Assembly (NCBI GenBank): GCA_913057145.1
Contig: CAJXNJ010000003.1
Location: 25,831-89,830, forward strand
DNA: 64,000 nt
Reading direction: 5' to 3'
DNA from: an uncultured Ectothiorhodospiraceae bacterium
Lineage (GTDB): Bacteria > Pseudomonadota > Gammaproteobacteria > Nitrococcales > Nitrococcaceae
Below, one piece after another: positions 1 to 8,437 of this stretch. The position numbers were made by a program, and so were the translations under genes. The first letter of the stretch is position 1. Every line of letters starts with the position of its first letter. The notes under the pieces are model-generated. The model saw only the letters and a program-made list of their open reading frames with translations. It was not told the origin of the DNA and did no database searches.

Positions 1-462
1 GCGGTCACCGGACCCAATCCGGTGCGTCTGGTCCATCTCAGCCGCGCTGGCATGGAGGGGCACTGGCGGGTATTCAATGACGCCCAGGCGCCGACCTGGG
101 TGATTGCACCGCCTGATATCCGCGTCGATATTGCCGATAAGCGGATAGAGCCGAAATCCAATCACGCACGGGATATTCAACAGGCGCTGGCTGCAAGTGG
201 TCTCAAGCGAATTCTCATTGAAGGGGGAGCACGCACCGTGTCGGCCTGGCTTGCCGCCGGTCTGGTGGATACGCTCTACCTCACCATCGCCCCGGTCATC
301 ATCGGTGCCGGCCCGACCGGGCTGCAGCTGCCGGCGATCGAGCACATGGATGAAGCGTTAAGGCCGGGTGTGGAGGTTTTCCCCATGGGGCCTGATCTGC
401 TCTATCGTCTGGATATGACCCAAATGCCAGGCAGGCTCGCGAGCAGGCAGACCACGCCATAG
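1..462 (+). CDS. RibD C-terminal-type pyrimidine/pterin reductase (5' truncated by window)
   Basis: The reading frame is open from base 1, so the true start lies outside the window; 153 residues are visible. The tail matches the RibD_C/dihydrofolate-reductase-like fold: a TGPNPVR strand near the left edge, then EGGARTVSAWL and LVDTLYLTIAPVIIGAG, which in this family form the NADPH-binding and strand-exchange region. Such enzymes reduce the ribosyl group of a pyrimidine or act on related pterin precursors. No deaminase half is visible, but it could lie upstream. The last 61 bases overlap the end of the convergent flippase-like gene. Next to a PTPS homologue it probably acts on a pterin- or flavin-type intermediate; the substrate is inference. 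Confidence 0.8.
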   Translation, partial: AVTGPNPVRLVHLSRAGMEGHWRVFNDAQAPTWVIAPPDIRVDIADKRIEPKSNHARDIQQALAASGLKRILIEGGARTVSAWLAAGLVDTLYLTIAPVIIGAGPTGLQLPAIEHMDEALRPGVEVFPMGPDLLYRLDMTQMPGRLASRQTTP

Positions 463-1286
463 AGTATGGCGGCAGAGATGCCCTCTGCTGCCGGCAGGCC
501 GGCGATGGGCCAGAGCAGTGCCGCAGCGCCTTCGCGCAGTCCCCAACCACCGGCGCTGATCGGGATCAGCATGGCGAGCAGGACAAGCGGCAGCAGAGGC
601 AGCCAGACGGTTTTGCCGCCGCTTGCATCAATGGCGAGCATGCAGCAGGCGTAGATGGCGATGTAGCTCGCGCCGATCAGTATGGAGAGCAGCAGTTGGA
701 CCGGCAGTACCTGTCTTGACAGCAATGCCTGGCGGACGGCGGCAATCCAGTCACTCACCACGGTGGCAAGACGAGTGGCCTGCAGCCATGGCCGCAGCAG
801 GCGGTTGACCGCAAAAGCGCTCAAAAGCCCAAGCAGAACCAACATCCCGATATCAGCGGTGGCTTCTGCGACGGGACCGGGCAGCCAGGGCCAGCTCAGC
901 AGGATGAAAATGGCAATGGCCAGTTGCCCTGCAACGCGTTCGATGACAACGGCCTGGGCCGCCGGTTGCCATCCTGGCGTCTGCCGGGCATGACGCCATG
1001 CACGCTGGGCATCACCGACTACACCGCCGGGGAGGAGCTGGTTGACCAGCATCGCCAGATAATACTCGGCGATGGCGGTGCGAAGCCCAAGGGCTGTCTC
1101 AAGGCGAAGCGCGGTATACCGCCAGCGCCAGGCTGAGAGCAGAACCTGAGCGATGCTGATCAGTAAGGCGAGTGCGATCCATCTAAGCTGTGTCTCTGCA
1201 AGGATGCCGCCGAGGGTGTCGCCATGGTGAAAAATAATGAGCCCGATCAGCCCAAGACTGACCAACCAACGCAACCACCGGGTCAT
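402..1286 (-). CDS. Flippase-like integral membrane protein (YbhN / LPG-synthase TM family)
   Basis: This 294-residue, very hydrophobic protein has about seven to eight predicted membrane segments. NQLLPGGVVGDAQRAWR near residues 82-98 is the typical conserved motif of the UPF0104/lysylphosphatidylglycerol-synthase transmembrane family. There is no aminoacyl-transferase domain, so it is the stand-alone membrane form, whose members are proposed to move or modify lipid-linked products. It is the last gene of the minus-strand operon; its ATG overlaps the stop of the methyltransferase (ATGA). The position suggests it handles the operon's product at the membrane. Substrate unknown. Confidence 0.8.
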   Translation of the reverse strand: MTRWLRWLVSLGLIGLIIFHHGDTLGGILAETQLRWIALALLISIAQVLLSAWRWRYTALRLETALGLRTAIAEYYLAMLVNQLLPGGVVGDAQRAWRHARQTPGWQPAAQAVVIERVAGQLAIAIFILLSWPWLPGPVAEATADIGMLVLLGLLSAFAVNRLLRPWLQATRLATVVSDWIAAVRQALLSRQVLPVQLLLSILIGASYIAIYACCMLAIDASGGKTVWLPLLPLVLLAMLIPISAGGWGLREGAAALLWPIAGLPAAEGISAAILYGVVCLLASLPGIWVISRR

Positions 1287-2074
1287 GGCAGGGCCAGAAT
1301 GTCTTGATGCCCCACGGTGATCACGGAGGCATCCGTCATGGCAAGCCGGGCCTCGAGCCAGGCATTAAAATCCTGCCTGCGTGATGGCTGCTGCGCGCAG
1401 GCGGCTTCGTGCCAGCCACTCATGAGCGCGCCTTGTAACGCCTGCTGATGGCCGTCGAGCTGCCAGGTACTCGATTGGGTCCGGACTTCATAGCCAAGCG
1501 CGGAAAAATACGCATGGCTCGCCTCTGTGGCACCTGGGCCGAGGGCCTGGCCCATGGCTTTCGGCCCGTGCTGATGGGCATTGACTGCTTCGATGACGTC
1601 GCTATCCAGTGGATGTTCGGGTGCAAGCTGAACCCGGCCGTCATAGTTGAGGGCCAGCAGCGCGGGGAGCTGCGCGGCAGCACAGGACTCGGCAAGACGC
1701 CTCAGCCAGTCATCGGTAACCAGATCGAGCAGTGCCGAGGCGGTGACAAGATCGGCCTCATCGAGGGGCAGCGGCCATTGACTAAGATCCTGGATATGCG
1801 GCCTTGCAACAACGCCTCGCGGCAGGTTTTCGGTGTTGACGGCCAGGGCAAGCAGTCCGGGGTCATGATCAACCATCAGCCAGCTCTGCTTGCCGGTGAG
1901 TCTGGGTGCCAGGTAGCGCAGATTACTGCCGGCACCGGCGCCGAGATCGACAATCCTGACCGGCCGATGCGTCGGCAGCCTGGCCTGTAATGGCGGCAGC
2001 AGCGAGGCGGCTCTTGCTGCATGGTCGGCCGGTTCTCGTAGCCTCAGCCACTGGGCGTCGAATTGCTCAGGCAT
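1283..2074 (-). CDS. Class I SAM-dependent methyltransferase
   Basis: The protein has 263 residues. RIVDLGAGAGSNLRYLAPRL near residues 40-59 is motif I (SAM-binding glycine loop) of the Rossmann-fold methyltransferases, and an acidic DHD follows one strand later, where the ribose of SAM is normally held. The C-terminal part has no family signature that I recognise. The start codon overlaps the end of the GT4 gene by 8 bases and the stop overlaps the next start, so translational coupling is likely. In this operon it would methylate a pterin, sugar or lipid-linked intermediate; the acceptor cannot be read from sequence. Confidence 0.82.
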   Translation of the reverse strand: MPEQFDAQWLRLREPADHAARAASLLPPLQARLPTHRPVRIVDLGAGAGSNLRYLAPRLTGKQSWLMVDHDPGLLALAVNTENLPRGVVARPHIQDLSQWPLPLDEADLVTASALLDLVTDDWLRRLAESCAAAQLPALLALNYDGRVQLAPEHPLDSDVIEAVNAHQHGPKAMGQALGPGATEASHAYFSALGYEVRTQSSTWQLDGHQQALQGALMSGWHEAACAQQPSRRQDFNAWLEARLAMTDASVITVGHQDILALP

Positions 2075-3122
2075 GCGATTGAATGGCCTCCAGGGTTGTT
2101 CTGAATCTTGAGACGGTCTGCGACCAGTCCGTCAGCTCCTCCCTTGCCTCACGGGCGCGGGTCTGCAGTCTCTCGCGCAGTATCGGGTCGGTCAGCACCT
2201 GTTCGATGGCCCTGGCAAGGGCCTCGGTGTCGTTCGGCTCGACCGCAAGCCCGGCTCCGTGTGGCAGGGTGGTTGGCAGTGCACCGGCCGTGGTGGTGAT
2301 GACCGGCAGGCCTCTGGCGATCGCTTCGGTGATGACCATGCCATAGCCTTCGTAGTGGGAGGGCAGGACAAAAAGATCGCTTTCATCAAAGGCGGTATCC
2401 AGGGCTTTGGCTTCGAGGGCGCCGGTGAGCGTGACGCGCTCTGCAAGCCCCTCATGCTCAATCATCGCTTGCAGTTGTCCGGCATAGGTGGGGTCCAGCG
2501 CGCGACTGCCAACGCACTGACAGCGCCAGGGCAGGTGGCGGATGCTCACGAGCGCCTGAATGAGGTTGTGTTGGCCTTTACGCGGGATTAACGAACCCAG
2601 ACACAGAATCTGCGGGTCATCCCCCTGGCTGCCAATGGCAAGCGGTTTTTTCTCGCAGCCGGGGGTGATGATGCTGACTGCGCCTTGGTAGAGGCCGAGT
2701 TCGGCGAGTCTGTTTGCGGTAAACGCACTGGTGGCGATCACGCCCTGCACCTGATTGAGTGCCTGTTGCTCACGGTTCAGGTAGTCAGCTTGCTGCAGAG
2801 GGTCGAGCCCGGTCTCATCGGCGATCGGATGATGAACGATGGCAATGAGACAGAGTCTTGCGGCCTGCGCGGCGAAGACCTCAGGCAGCGCGGCCAGTAC
2901 CAGGCCGTCGACGATCACGGTCGCGCCATCGCCAATGCCCTCCAGGGCATCCCGCGTCGCGTTCACCGATATGGCATCGCCGCCGGGGAAGTCGCCGGCA
3001 AGCTCGGCGACCACCACCTCCAGGCCGCTGTCTCGCAGGCCTTCGACAACCCGATGATCGTAGCGGCTGCCACCGGTGGGCCGATCGATGGGCCCGGGCA
3101 CCAGAAAAAACAGTGGATTCAC
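2067..3122 (-). CDS. Glycosyltransferase family 4 (GT4), GTG start
   Basis: This 351-residue retaining GT-B glycosyltransferase has an N-terminal acceptor half with [13 protein letters not shown]. The C-terminal nucleotide-sugar half carries [11 protein letters not shown] and the EX7E motif in [14 protein letters not shown]. The start is GTG at 3122, sharing GTGA with the stop of the PTPS-like gene. It has no signal peptide or membrane segment, so it is cytosolic or peripheral. Gene context suggests that it glycosylates a small molecule made by its neighbours rather than a classical O-antigen, since no other polysaccharide genes are present. Donor and acceptor are unknown. Confidence 0.88.
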   Translation of the reverse strand: MNPLFFLVPGPIDRPTGGSRYDHRVVEGLRDSGLEVVVAELAGDFPGGDAISVNATRDALEGIGDGATVIVDGLVLAALPEVFAAQAARLCLIAIVHHPIADETGLDPLQQADYLNREQQALNQVQGVIATSAFTANRLAELGLYQGAVSIITPGCEKKPLAIGSQGDDPQILCLGSLIPRKGQHNLIQALVSIRHLPWRCQCVGSRALDPTYAGQLQAMIEHEGLAERVTLTGALEAKALDTAFDESDLFVLPSHYEGYGMVITEAIARGLPVITTTAGALPTTLPHGAGLAVEPNDTEALARAIEQVLTDPILRERLQTRAREAREELTDWSQTVSRFRTTLEAIQSHA

Positions 3123-3523
3123 TGTTTCAGCGCGCGCTCATAGGCTGCCGAGGCGACATGTGACTCATGCAGGGTGACCCGGAGCCGGTCCACGCCGAGG
3201 GCCGTTTCTCCCAGCTCGCCTCGCTCAATGGCCGCGGCAAGGGCATCAGCGAGATGCCTCGAGAGAAACTCCGTGGTTGTGTTCTGTCCGTTGAACTCGG
3301 GCAGTTCATCCAGATTTTTCAGGTTATAGCGCCCGAGCGTGGCCTTAAGAACCTCCGTGGCACGGGCGATATCAACCACCATGCCGGCTGCATCCAGGGT
3401 TTCCCGAAAGAAGGTGGCGTCGACAACATAGGTCGCTCCATGCAGGGCCTGGGCCGGGCCGAAGGCTTCGCCGCGAAAACTGTGGGCGATCATGAAATGA
3501 TCACGGACCGTGACACGAAACAT
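3119..3523 (-). CDS. 6-pyruvoyl-tetrahydropterin synthase / QueD homologue with degenerate active site
   Basis: The 134-residue length and layout match the T-fold PTPS/QueD family: a first zinc His at 14 (IAHSF), LHGATY at 27-32, GMVVDIA at 47-53, TTTEFLS at 82-88 and the pterin-anchoring Glu in LHES (Glu120). By alignment with E. coli QueD the CxxxHGH motif has become AQALHGA, so the catalytic Cys is Ala24 and the third zinc His is Ala30. The catalytic Asp-His pair of LDH is replaced by Asn67-Leu68. A strong AAGGAG lies before the ATG. Pterin binding is plausible; classical PTPS or QueD chemistry is doubtful. Confidence 0.85.
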   Translation of the reverse strand: MFRVTVRDHFMIAHSFRGEAFGPAQALHGATYVVDATFFRETLDAAGMVVDIARATEVLKATLGRYNLKNLDELPEFNGQNTTTEFLSRHLADALAAAIERGELGETALGVDRLRVTLHESHVASAAYERALKQ

Positions 3524-3525
3524 CT

Positions 3526-4503
3526 CTACTCCTTGTAGCGAATACGGTGACAGAGTCCGTCACCATGAATAACGTCGGGATAGCAGCGCGGCAGGTTATC
3601 AAAACGACTCTCACCGTCGATCAATGTCTCCCAATCGGGATGGGCTGCCAACAGCTCAAGCGCTTTTTCAAGCCGGCGTCGATGATCCCAGCGGCCGCGC
3701 ATCGCAGCCGGGAGATGTCCAACCTGACTGGCACGCAGGGTCAGTCGCTGGGAATGAAAGGCTTCACCGAGTGGCAGTGAAATCATGCGATCGCCAAACC
3801 AGCTGAGCTCGATAATGGTGGCTTCGAATCCGGCCAGGCGCAGGGCCAGTTGCAGCCCGGCTTCACTGCCACTGGCATGAATGATTCGGTCGGCGTGGTT
3901 CTGCGCCTCATCCGGCAGCGCGAATTGAACGCCAAGCCGTGCGGCCAGATAGCGACGCGCCGGGTTGGTATCGATCAGTATCACTTCGGTGCCGGGGACT
4001 GAATGACAGAGCGCGGCGGTCAGTGCACCGACCACCCCGGCGCCGATCACCACGATGCGCTCACCGGGCTTGGGGTCGGCATCCCAGAGCGCATTCAGCG
4101 CGGTTTCGGTGTTGGCGGCGAGTACGGCGCGCTGCGCGGGCAGTGCCGGTGGCAGGGGGCAGGCAGCGGCAATCGGCAGGTTGTAGCGGGTCTGATGCGG
4201 GTAGAGCGAGAAGATCTCACGGCCGATCCACTCGGCAGGACCCATTTCCACGACACCGACATTGCAATAGCCATACTTCACCGCGGAGCCGAATTCTCCG
4301 GCCTGAAAGGGGGCGCGCATTCGCTCGTATTCGCTATGAGGAACCTGTCCACGCCAGACCAGCGATTCCGTACCGCGGCTGACACCGCTGTAGAGCGTTC
4401 GCACCTGCAGTTCATCAGCCCCCGGCTCCGGGACCGTCTCCTCACGCAGCGCCCCTTCGCCGGGGGCGATAATCCAAAATGCCTGGGCGCTGCTTGTCGG
4501 CAT
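3526..4503 (-). CDS. Medium-chain dehydrogenase (zinc-ADH-like, BchC-like N-terminus)
   Basis: The 325-residue protein of the MDR superfamily has a GroES-like N-terminal half and a Rossmann half with [16 protein letters not shown] near residues 154-169 for NAD(P). Where zinc alcohol dehydrogenases have the catalytic CGxCxxD segment, this protein reads [10 protein letters not shown], without the cysteine, as in BchC-type members. No structural-zinc four-Cys lobe is visible. It is the first gene of the five-gene minus-strand operon, with GGAAAGAGGAG before the ATG at 4503 and only 2 bases before the PTPS-like gene. It probably oxidises or reduces a hydroxyl or keto side chain of the pathway product. 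Confidence 0.82.
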   Translation of the reverse strand: MPTSSAQAFWIIAPGEGALREETVPEPGADELQVRTLYSGVSRGTESLVWRGQVPHSEYERMRAPFQAGEFGSAVKYGYCNVGVVEMGPAEWIGREIFSLYPHQTRYNLPIAAACPLPPALPAQRAVLAANTETALNALWDADPKPGERIVVIGAGVVGALTAALCHSVPGTEVILIDTNPARRYLAARLGVQFALPDEAQNHADRIIHASGSEAGLQLALRLAGFEATIIELSWFGDRMISLPLGEAFHSQRLTLRASQVGHLPAAMRGRWDHRRRLEKALELLAAHPDWETLIDGESRFDNLPRCYPDVIHGDGLCHRIRYKE

Positions 4504-4565
4504 CAGAGCGACTCCTCTTTCCGGCTGCTAGACTCTGCGCGATATCCGATAGCAGGAGAGTAGCA

Positions 4566-5279
4566 TTGGTTCCTTCGGCAACCGACCGCTGGGGTTGGCC
4601 CATTCTGCCGGATCTGCTGTTGGGTGCTGTGGTGCTCACGGCAGCGGCGGGGGGGCTGCGCATTGCCTTTGCACTGCCGGCCGCGGTCATGCCGCTGGCG
4701 CTCCTCGGGTATTTTGGCCTGGCCGCGGTGCTCTGGACCTATCGTCGTTGGGCACCACTGACACCGGCCGATCGCATCACCATGGGCCGTGCTCTTTTGG
4801 TGATGCTGCTTGTTGGATTGCTTCCTGCGGCCAACCAGCTGGGCGATGCCAGTGCCCTGCCGTTTGCCATTGCCCTGGTCGCGGTGATGCTGGATGGACT
4901 CGATGGTTGGGTTGCCCGTCGGCTGCGCTGTGAGACCGCGGCCGGCGCGCGCTTTGACATGGAACTCGATGCCTTTTTGCTGCTCATACTCTGTATCTGG
5001 CTGCTGCAGCTGGAGCGCACCGGTCCCTGGGTGTTGCTGATCGGTCTGTGGCGTTATGGGTTTGTCCTTGCGGGTTGGTTCTGGCCGGCACTGCGAAGCC
5101 CGCTTCCGCCATCCCAGCGTCGCCGGGTGATTTGTGCGATTCAGGGTGTGGGGCTGGCGCTCCTGATTGCCCCGGGGCTGCCAGGGGCATGGGCCAGTGC
5201 AGCGGCTGCATTGCTGCTGGCGGTACTGAGCTATTCATTCATCGTTGATATGGTGGCGGCTGCACGCCGGCATCGTTAA
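4566..5279 (+). CDS. CDP-alcohol phosphatidyltransferase family membrane protein, TTG start
   Basis: The diagnostic CDP-alcohol phosphotransferase motif is complete: D110-x2-D113-G114-x2-A117-R118-x8-G127-x3-D131-x3-D135 in the 237-residue form. Several membrane segments surround it. Members transfer a phosphoalcohol from a CDP-lipid or CDP-alcohol to an acceptor, such as PgsA, PssA or CLS-type enzymes; the exact product is not evident. I chose TTG at 4566 because AGGAG lies 8 bases upstream. An in-frame ATG at 4479 would start inside the divergent dehydrogenase gene. It heads a short plus-strand operon with yceI and a patatin, all lipid- or envelope-related. Confidence 0.82.
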   Translation: MVPSATDRWGWPILPDLLLGAVVLTAAAGGLRIAFALPAAVMPLALLGYFGLAAVLWTYRRWAPLTPADRITMGRALLVMLLVGLLPAANQLGDASALPFAIALVAVMLDGLDGWVARRLRCETAAGARFDMELDAFLLLILCIWLLQLERTGPWVLLIGLWRYGFVLAGWFWPALRSPLPPSQRRRVICAIQGVGLALLIAPGLPGAWASAAAALLLAVLSYSFIVDMVAAARRHR

Positions 5280-5294
5280 CTGCAGGAGTCTGTC

Positions 5295-5885
5295 ATGCGT
5301 CGATTCAAACTGGCCCTGGGGCTTTTTCTCGGCATCCTTGTCGCCTCTCCGGCAAGCGCGGCACCGGAGCGTTTTGTCCTTGACCCGAGCCACGTCAGCA
5401 TCGGATTTCTGGTCGGACATGCGCGGTTCGCCGATGTGCTCGGCATGTTCACCGATGTCGAGGGAGAGTTCGTCTACGATTCGGCGCGCCAGCAGTTGCG
5501 CTCGGGCTCGGTGGTCATTGATGCCCGCAGTGTTTTCACCGGGCATGAAGGCCGTGATGACCATGTCCGCAATGAAGATTTTCTCGATACCGGTGCGCAC
5601 GAAACCATTACGTTCGAGGCGAGTGGCTATGAGGCGAGCAGTGAGAACGCCGGGGTGCTGCAGGGTGAGATCACCATTCGTGGTGTGACCCGCCCGCTCA
5701 GCCTGGATGTCACCCTGAACCGGCGCGATGCGCATCCGATTGGTGGCAAGGACACGCTCGGTGGCTCGGCGCGGGGCAGTCTCCTGCGCAGTGAATTCGG
5801 CATGGAATACGCGCTTGAAGGTGATCTGGTGAGTGATGAAATCGACCTGATTATCGAGTTTGAGGCCATCAGGGCCGATGACTGA
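5295..5885 (+). CDS. YceI-family periplasmic protein
   Basis: The 196-residue protein has a clear Sec signal peptide (hydrophobic stretch, cleavage after ASA near residue 22). The mature part opens with FVLDPSHVSIGFLVGHARF, the typical first strands of the YceI lipocalin-like barrel, and later has GEITIRGVTRPLSLDVTL, another family hallmark. YceI proteins bind long-chain polyisoprenoid or amphiphilic ligands in the periplasm. It lies 15 bases after the CDP-alcohol transferase and its stop overlaps the start of the patatin gene, so the three are probably co-transcribed. The ligand is not known. Confidence 0.92.
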   Translation: MRRFKLALGLFLGILVASPASAAPERFVLDPSHVSIGFLVGHARFADVLGMFTDVEGEFVYDSARQQLRSGSVVIDARSVFTGHEGRDDHVRNEDFLDTGAHETITFEASGYEASSENAGVLQGEITIRGVTRPLSLDVTLNRRDAHPIGGKDTLGGSARGSLLRSEFGMEYALEGDLVSDEIDLIIEFEAIRADD

Positions 5886-6849
5886 GATGGCCGCCGATGA
5901 TGGATCATCGCTGAAGATCGGGTTGGCACTCGGCGGCGGCGCGGCGCGCGGCTGGGCGCATCTGGGTGTGATACAGGCGCTTGCCGAGCGGGGCATTCGG
6001 CCACAGATCGTTGCCGGGACTTCGGTGGGGGCGATTGTCGGGGCGATGCTCTGCAGCGATCATCTCCAGGCCTTCGAGGGCTGGGTGAAGGCGCTGACTC
6101 GACGCGATGTGCTCTCGTATCTGGACTTTGCCCTGGGCAACGGTGGGTTCATTCAGGGCCGCCGGCTCATGGCCCGTTTCCATGAGACCTTCGGCGATGT
6201 GGATTTTGCCGATTTGAATCATCCACTGGGCGTGGTTGCGACCGATCTCTACAGCGGCCAGGAGCGCTGGTTGCGGGAAGGCGATCTCGCGCTTGCCGTG
6301 CGGGCCTCGATGGCGCTTCCGGGTGTTTTTACACCGGTGCAGATTGACGGTGAGTGGCTGGTTGACGGCGGGCTCGTGAACCCGGTGCCGGTCTCACTTT
6401 GTCATGCCATGGGGGCCGATCGTGTGATTGCGGTGAACTTATCCGGTGGGTTGGTGGGCCGCCGCATTCAGGGGCCGATGCAGGACGTCGGCCGCAGACA
6501 GGCGGATGCCGAGCCTGATCCGGGTGTTGATGACAACATGGCGATGACCTTGTGGCATCGGCTCTCCAGCAGTTTTCGCGATGGAGCAGAGGCATTGCAG
6601 GCGCAATTGCAGCGCGGCGGGCAGAACAGCACACCGGGGGTGTTTGATGTGATCGCCACCTCGGTGAACGTCATGCAGGATCGCATTACACGCAGCCGCA
6701 TGGCCGGGGATCCGCCGGATCTTCTGATCTCGCCGCGGCTTGCGCATATCGGCCTGCTCGAGTTGCATCGCGGTGAGGAAGCGATTGCCGAGGGCCGGGC
6801 CTGTGTGGAGCGGATGCAACCGGCAATTGATGCGTTTCTCAACGCCTAG
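5878..6849 (+). CDS. Patatin-like phospholipase (RssA-type)
   Basis: The patatin hydrolase core is intact: oxyanion-hole glycines GGGAARG at residues 19-25, nucleophile elbow GTSVG with Ser49, and catalytic Asp163 in VDGGLVNPVPV. The 323-residue form starts at ATG 5878, which overlaps the yceI stop in ATGACTGA. A second ATG at 5887 is possible, while a TTG at 5860 would lie deeper in yceI. It has no signal peptide, so it is probably a cytosolic lipid acyl hydrolase like E. coli RssA. The last 4 bases overlap the convergent kinase gene (CTAG shared). Confidence 0.9.
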   Translation: MTEMAADDGSSLKIGLALGGGAARGWAHLGVIQALAERGIRPQIVAGTSVGAIVGAMLCSDHLQAFEGWVKALTRRDVLSYLDFALGNGGFIQGRRLMARFHETFGDVDFADLNHPLGVVATDLYSGQERWLREGDLALAVRASMALPGVFTPVQIDGEWLVDGGLVNPVPVSLCHAMGADRVIAVNLSGGLVGRRIQGPMQDVGRRQADAEPDPGVDDNMAMTLWHRLSSSFRDGAEALQAQLQRGGQNSTPGVFDVIATSVNVMQDRITRSRMAGDPPDLLISPRLAHIGLLELHRGEEAIAEGRACVERMQPAIDAFLNA

Positions 6850-7847
6850 CGGGTTAACGCCGCAATTCGATTGAGAATGGGCCAGGCAATCAGCATTTGC
6901 GCGAAACGCACGGCAGCGGGTTGCCGTTCTGCCGCAGGCGGTGAGCCGGCCGGTGCGCTCAAGCCGATAAACTGACAGATCTCCCGCTCCAGGGTCTCCA
7001 ATGCCGCAGGCGCCATGTGGCCGTCGACATGCAGCACATTGACATCGCGGCCGTGAAATTCGCTTGATACCGTCGCCAGCATGAAGGGCAGCGCCTGTTG
7101 CCGGGTCATATTATTAAGATCGACCGGCAGGAAGAGGGGCTGGTCGTAATCATCGATAGGGGTGACGATGACCTCCAGGTGATAGCTTGGCTCGATGTCC
7201 TGGTGGTTGAGTACTCCTGCGGCCAGACGGCCGAGCTCGCTCGGGTGGATGCGCAGGATCACATTGGCGTCATTCTGTTGCCCGGCAATCCATTGTTCAT
7301 AGTGTGTGGCGCGACGCTTGAGTTCCGCCTCGACCTCGGCCTCCTCATAGCCGCGCTCCCGCGTATCGCGCGCTTTTTTCCAGACCAGCTTCACCGCAGG
7401 GACGGTGTCAACGTACACCGAATAATCCATGACCGAGGAGAACACCGGATACAGCGTGTGTAACCCCTCCACCATAATGACCGGCGTTGGGGAGCAGAGG
7501 CGCGGTGCGTCGAAACATCCGCTTGCGTGGTTGTAGGTCGGGATTTCCACCTGCTCGCCGCGACGAAGCCGGGCCAGATGCTCAGCGGCCTTGTCGAGAT
7601 GGTTGGCCTGCGGGTCGAGCGGCGATCGACCGCTGACCCGGCGATGGGCGCGGTCCTCGGCATGATAACCATCGAGACTGATCTGACTGACAAGCCCCGG
7701 GCCGAGCAGCCATTCGATGCCCTGCGTGTAGGTGCTTTTGCCGGAGCCACTATCGCCCGCTACCCCGATAATAATCGGTGATTGGCTCTCGTAGAGCCGC
7801 TCGGCCAGCGAGCCTGGCTGCGGTTGTGGCTGATTTACCTTTTTCAT
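6846..7847 (-). CDS. Phosphoribulokinase/uridine kinase family protein, class II PRK-like
   Basis: This 333-residue P-loop kinase has Walker A GDSGSGKS (31-38). Segments resembling class II (plant/cyanobacterial/archaeal-type) phosphoribulokinase follow: SLDGYHAEDR, PLDPQANHLD, PTYNHASGCFDAP and VIMVEGLHTLYP. The middle also shows VKLVWKKARDTRERG, where PRK has a similar substrate-side helix. The last 50 or so residues are poorly conserved. No RuBisCO or other Calvin-cycle gene is in this window, so formation of ribulose 1,5-bisphosphate is unproven; another sugar phosphate or nucleoside substrate is possible. A TAGAAT hexamer lies 9 bases before the ATG on the coding strand. Confidence 0.78.
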   Translation of the reverse strand: MKKVNQPQPQPGSLAERLYESQSPIIIGVAGDSGSGKSTYTQGIEWLLGPGLVSQISLDGYHAEDRAHRRVSGRSPLDPQANHLDKAAEHLARLRRGEQVEIPTYNHASGCFDAPRLCSPTPVIMVEGLHTLYPVFSSVMDYSVYVDTVPAVKLVWKKARDTRERGYEEAEVEAELKRRATHYEQWIAGQQNDANVILRIHPSELGRLAAGVLNHQDIEPSYHLEVIVTPIDDYDQPLFLPVDLNNMTRQQALPFMLATVSSEFHGRDVNVLHVDGHMAPAALETLEREICQFIGLSAPAGSPPAAERQPAAVRFAQMLIAWPILNRIAALTR

Positions 7848-7930
7848 AGACCGATCATTCTACGCTTTCATGGTTGCTCGAGCGTGACGGGGCGGTTAGC
7901 TTTGCTCTGGCAGACCAAGGGAGTACACCG

Positions 7931-8410
7931 ATGGCCATCAAGACCACCGACTTATGTGACGAATTCTCCGATCAACTGCGCGTAATGGCGCCGATTTTTA
8001 CTGACTATGGCGGCCGGCACGGCTTTGCCGGGCTGATCGAGACCGTGAAAACCTTCGAGGATAACAGCCGGGTGCGGGAATTGCTCGAGACGCCGGGCGA
8101 AGGCCGCGTGCTCCTGGTGGATGGGGCAGGGTCGCTGCGCTGCGCGTTGCTCGGGGACCTGCTTGCCGCCAAGGCGCGGGATAATGGCTGGAGTGGTGTT
8201 GTGGTCTACGGCTGTGTCCGCGATGCCGCGGATCTGGCTGATCTCGATGTCGGTATCAAGGCGCTGAATACGCATCCGTGTAAAAGCGAGAAGCGTGGTG
8301 ATGGCGAGGTCGGTGTCACCGTGACGCTCGCGGGCGTCACGGTCCAGCCCGGTGAATGGCTCTGTGCTGACCGGGACGGTATTGTAGTAGCGGAAAAGCC
8401 ACTTGGCTGA
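7931..8410 (+). CDS. rraA: Ribonuclease E activity regulator RraA
   Basis: The 159-residue product is close to the E. coli length of 161. It starts TTDLCDEF, carries FTDYGGRHGFAGLIETVKTFEDN, GEGRVLLVDGAGSLRCALLGD and the ring-forming GVVVYGCVRDAADL, all typical of RraA. The protein forms a trimeric ring that binds RNase E and lowers its activity; relatives are 4-hydroxy-4-methyl-2-oxoglutarate aldolases. I chose ATG 7931 because AAGGGAG precedes it and the length then fits; the in-frame codon at 7874 lies in the divergent intergenic region. It is followed after 27 bases by the CBS gene. Confidence 0.93.
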   Translation: MAIKTTDLCDEFSDQLRVMAPIFTDYGGRHGFAGLIETVKTFEDNSRVRELLETPGEGRVLLVDGAGSLRCALLGDLLAAKARDNGWSGVVVYGCVRDAADLADLDVGIKALNTHPCKSEKRGDGEVGVTVTLAGVTVQPGEWLCADRDGIVVAEKPLG

Positions 8411-8437
8411 ATCGGATTTTTCAGCGGAGGGACCGGG

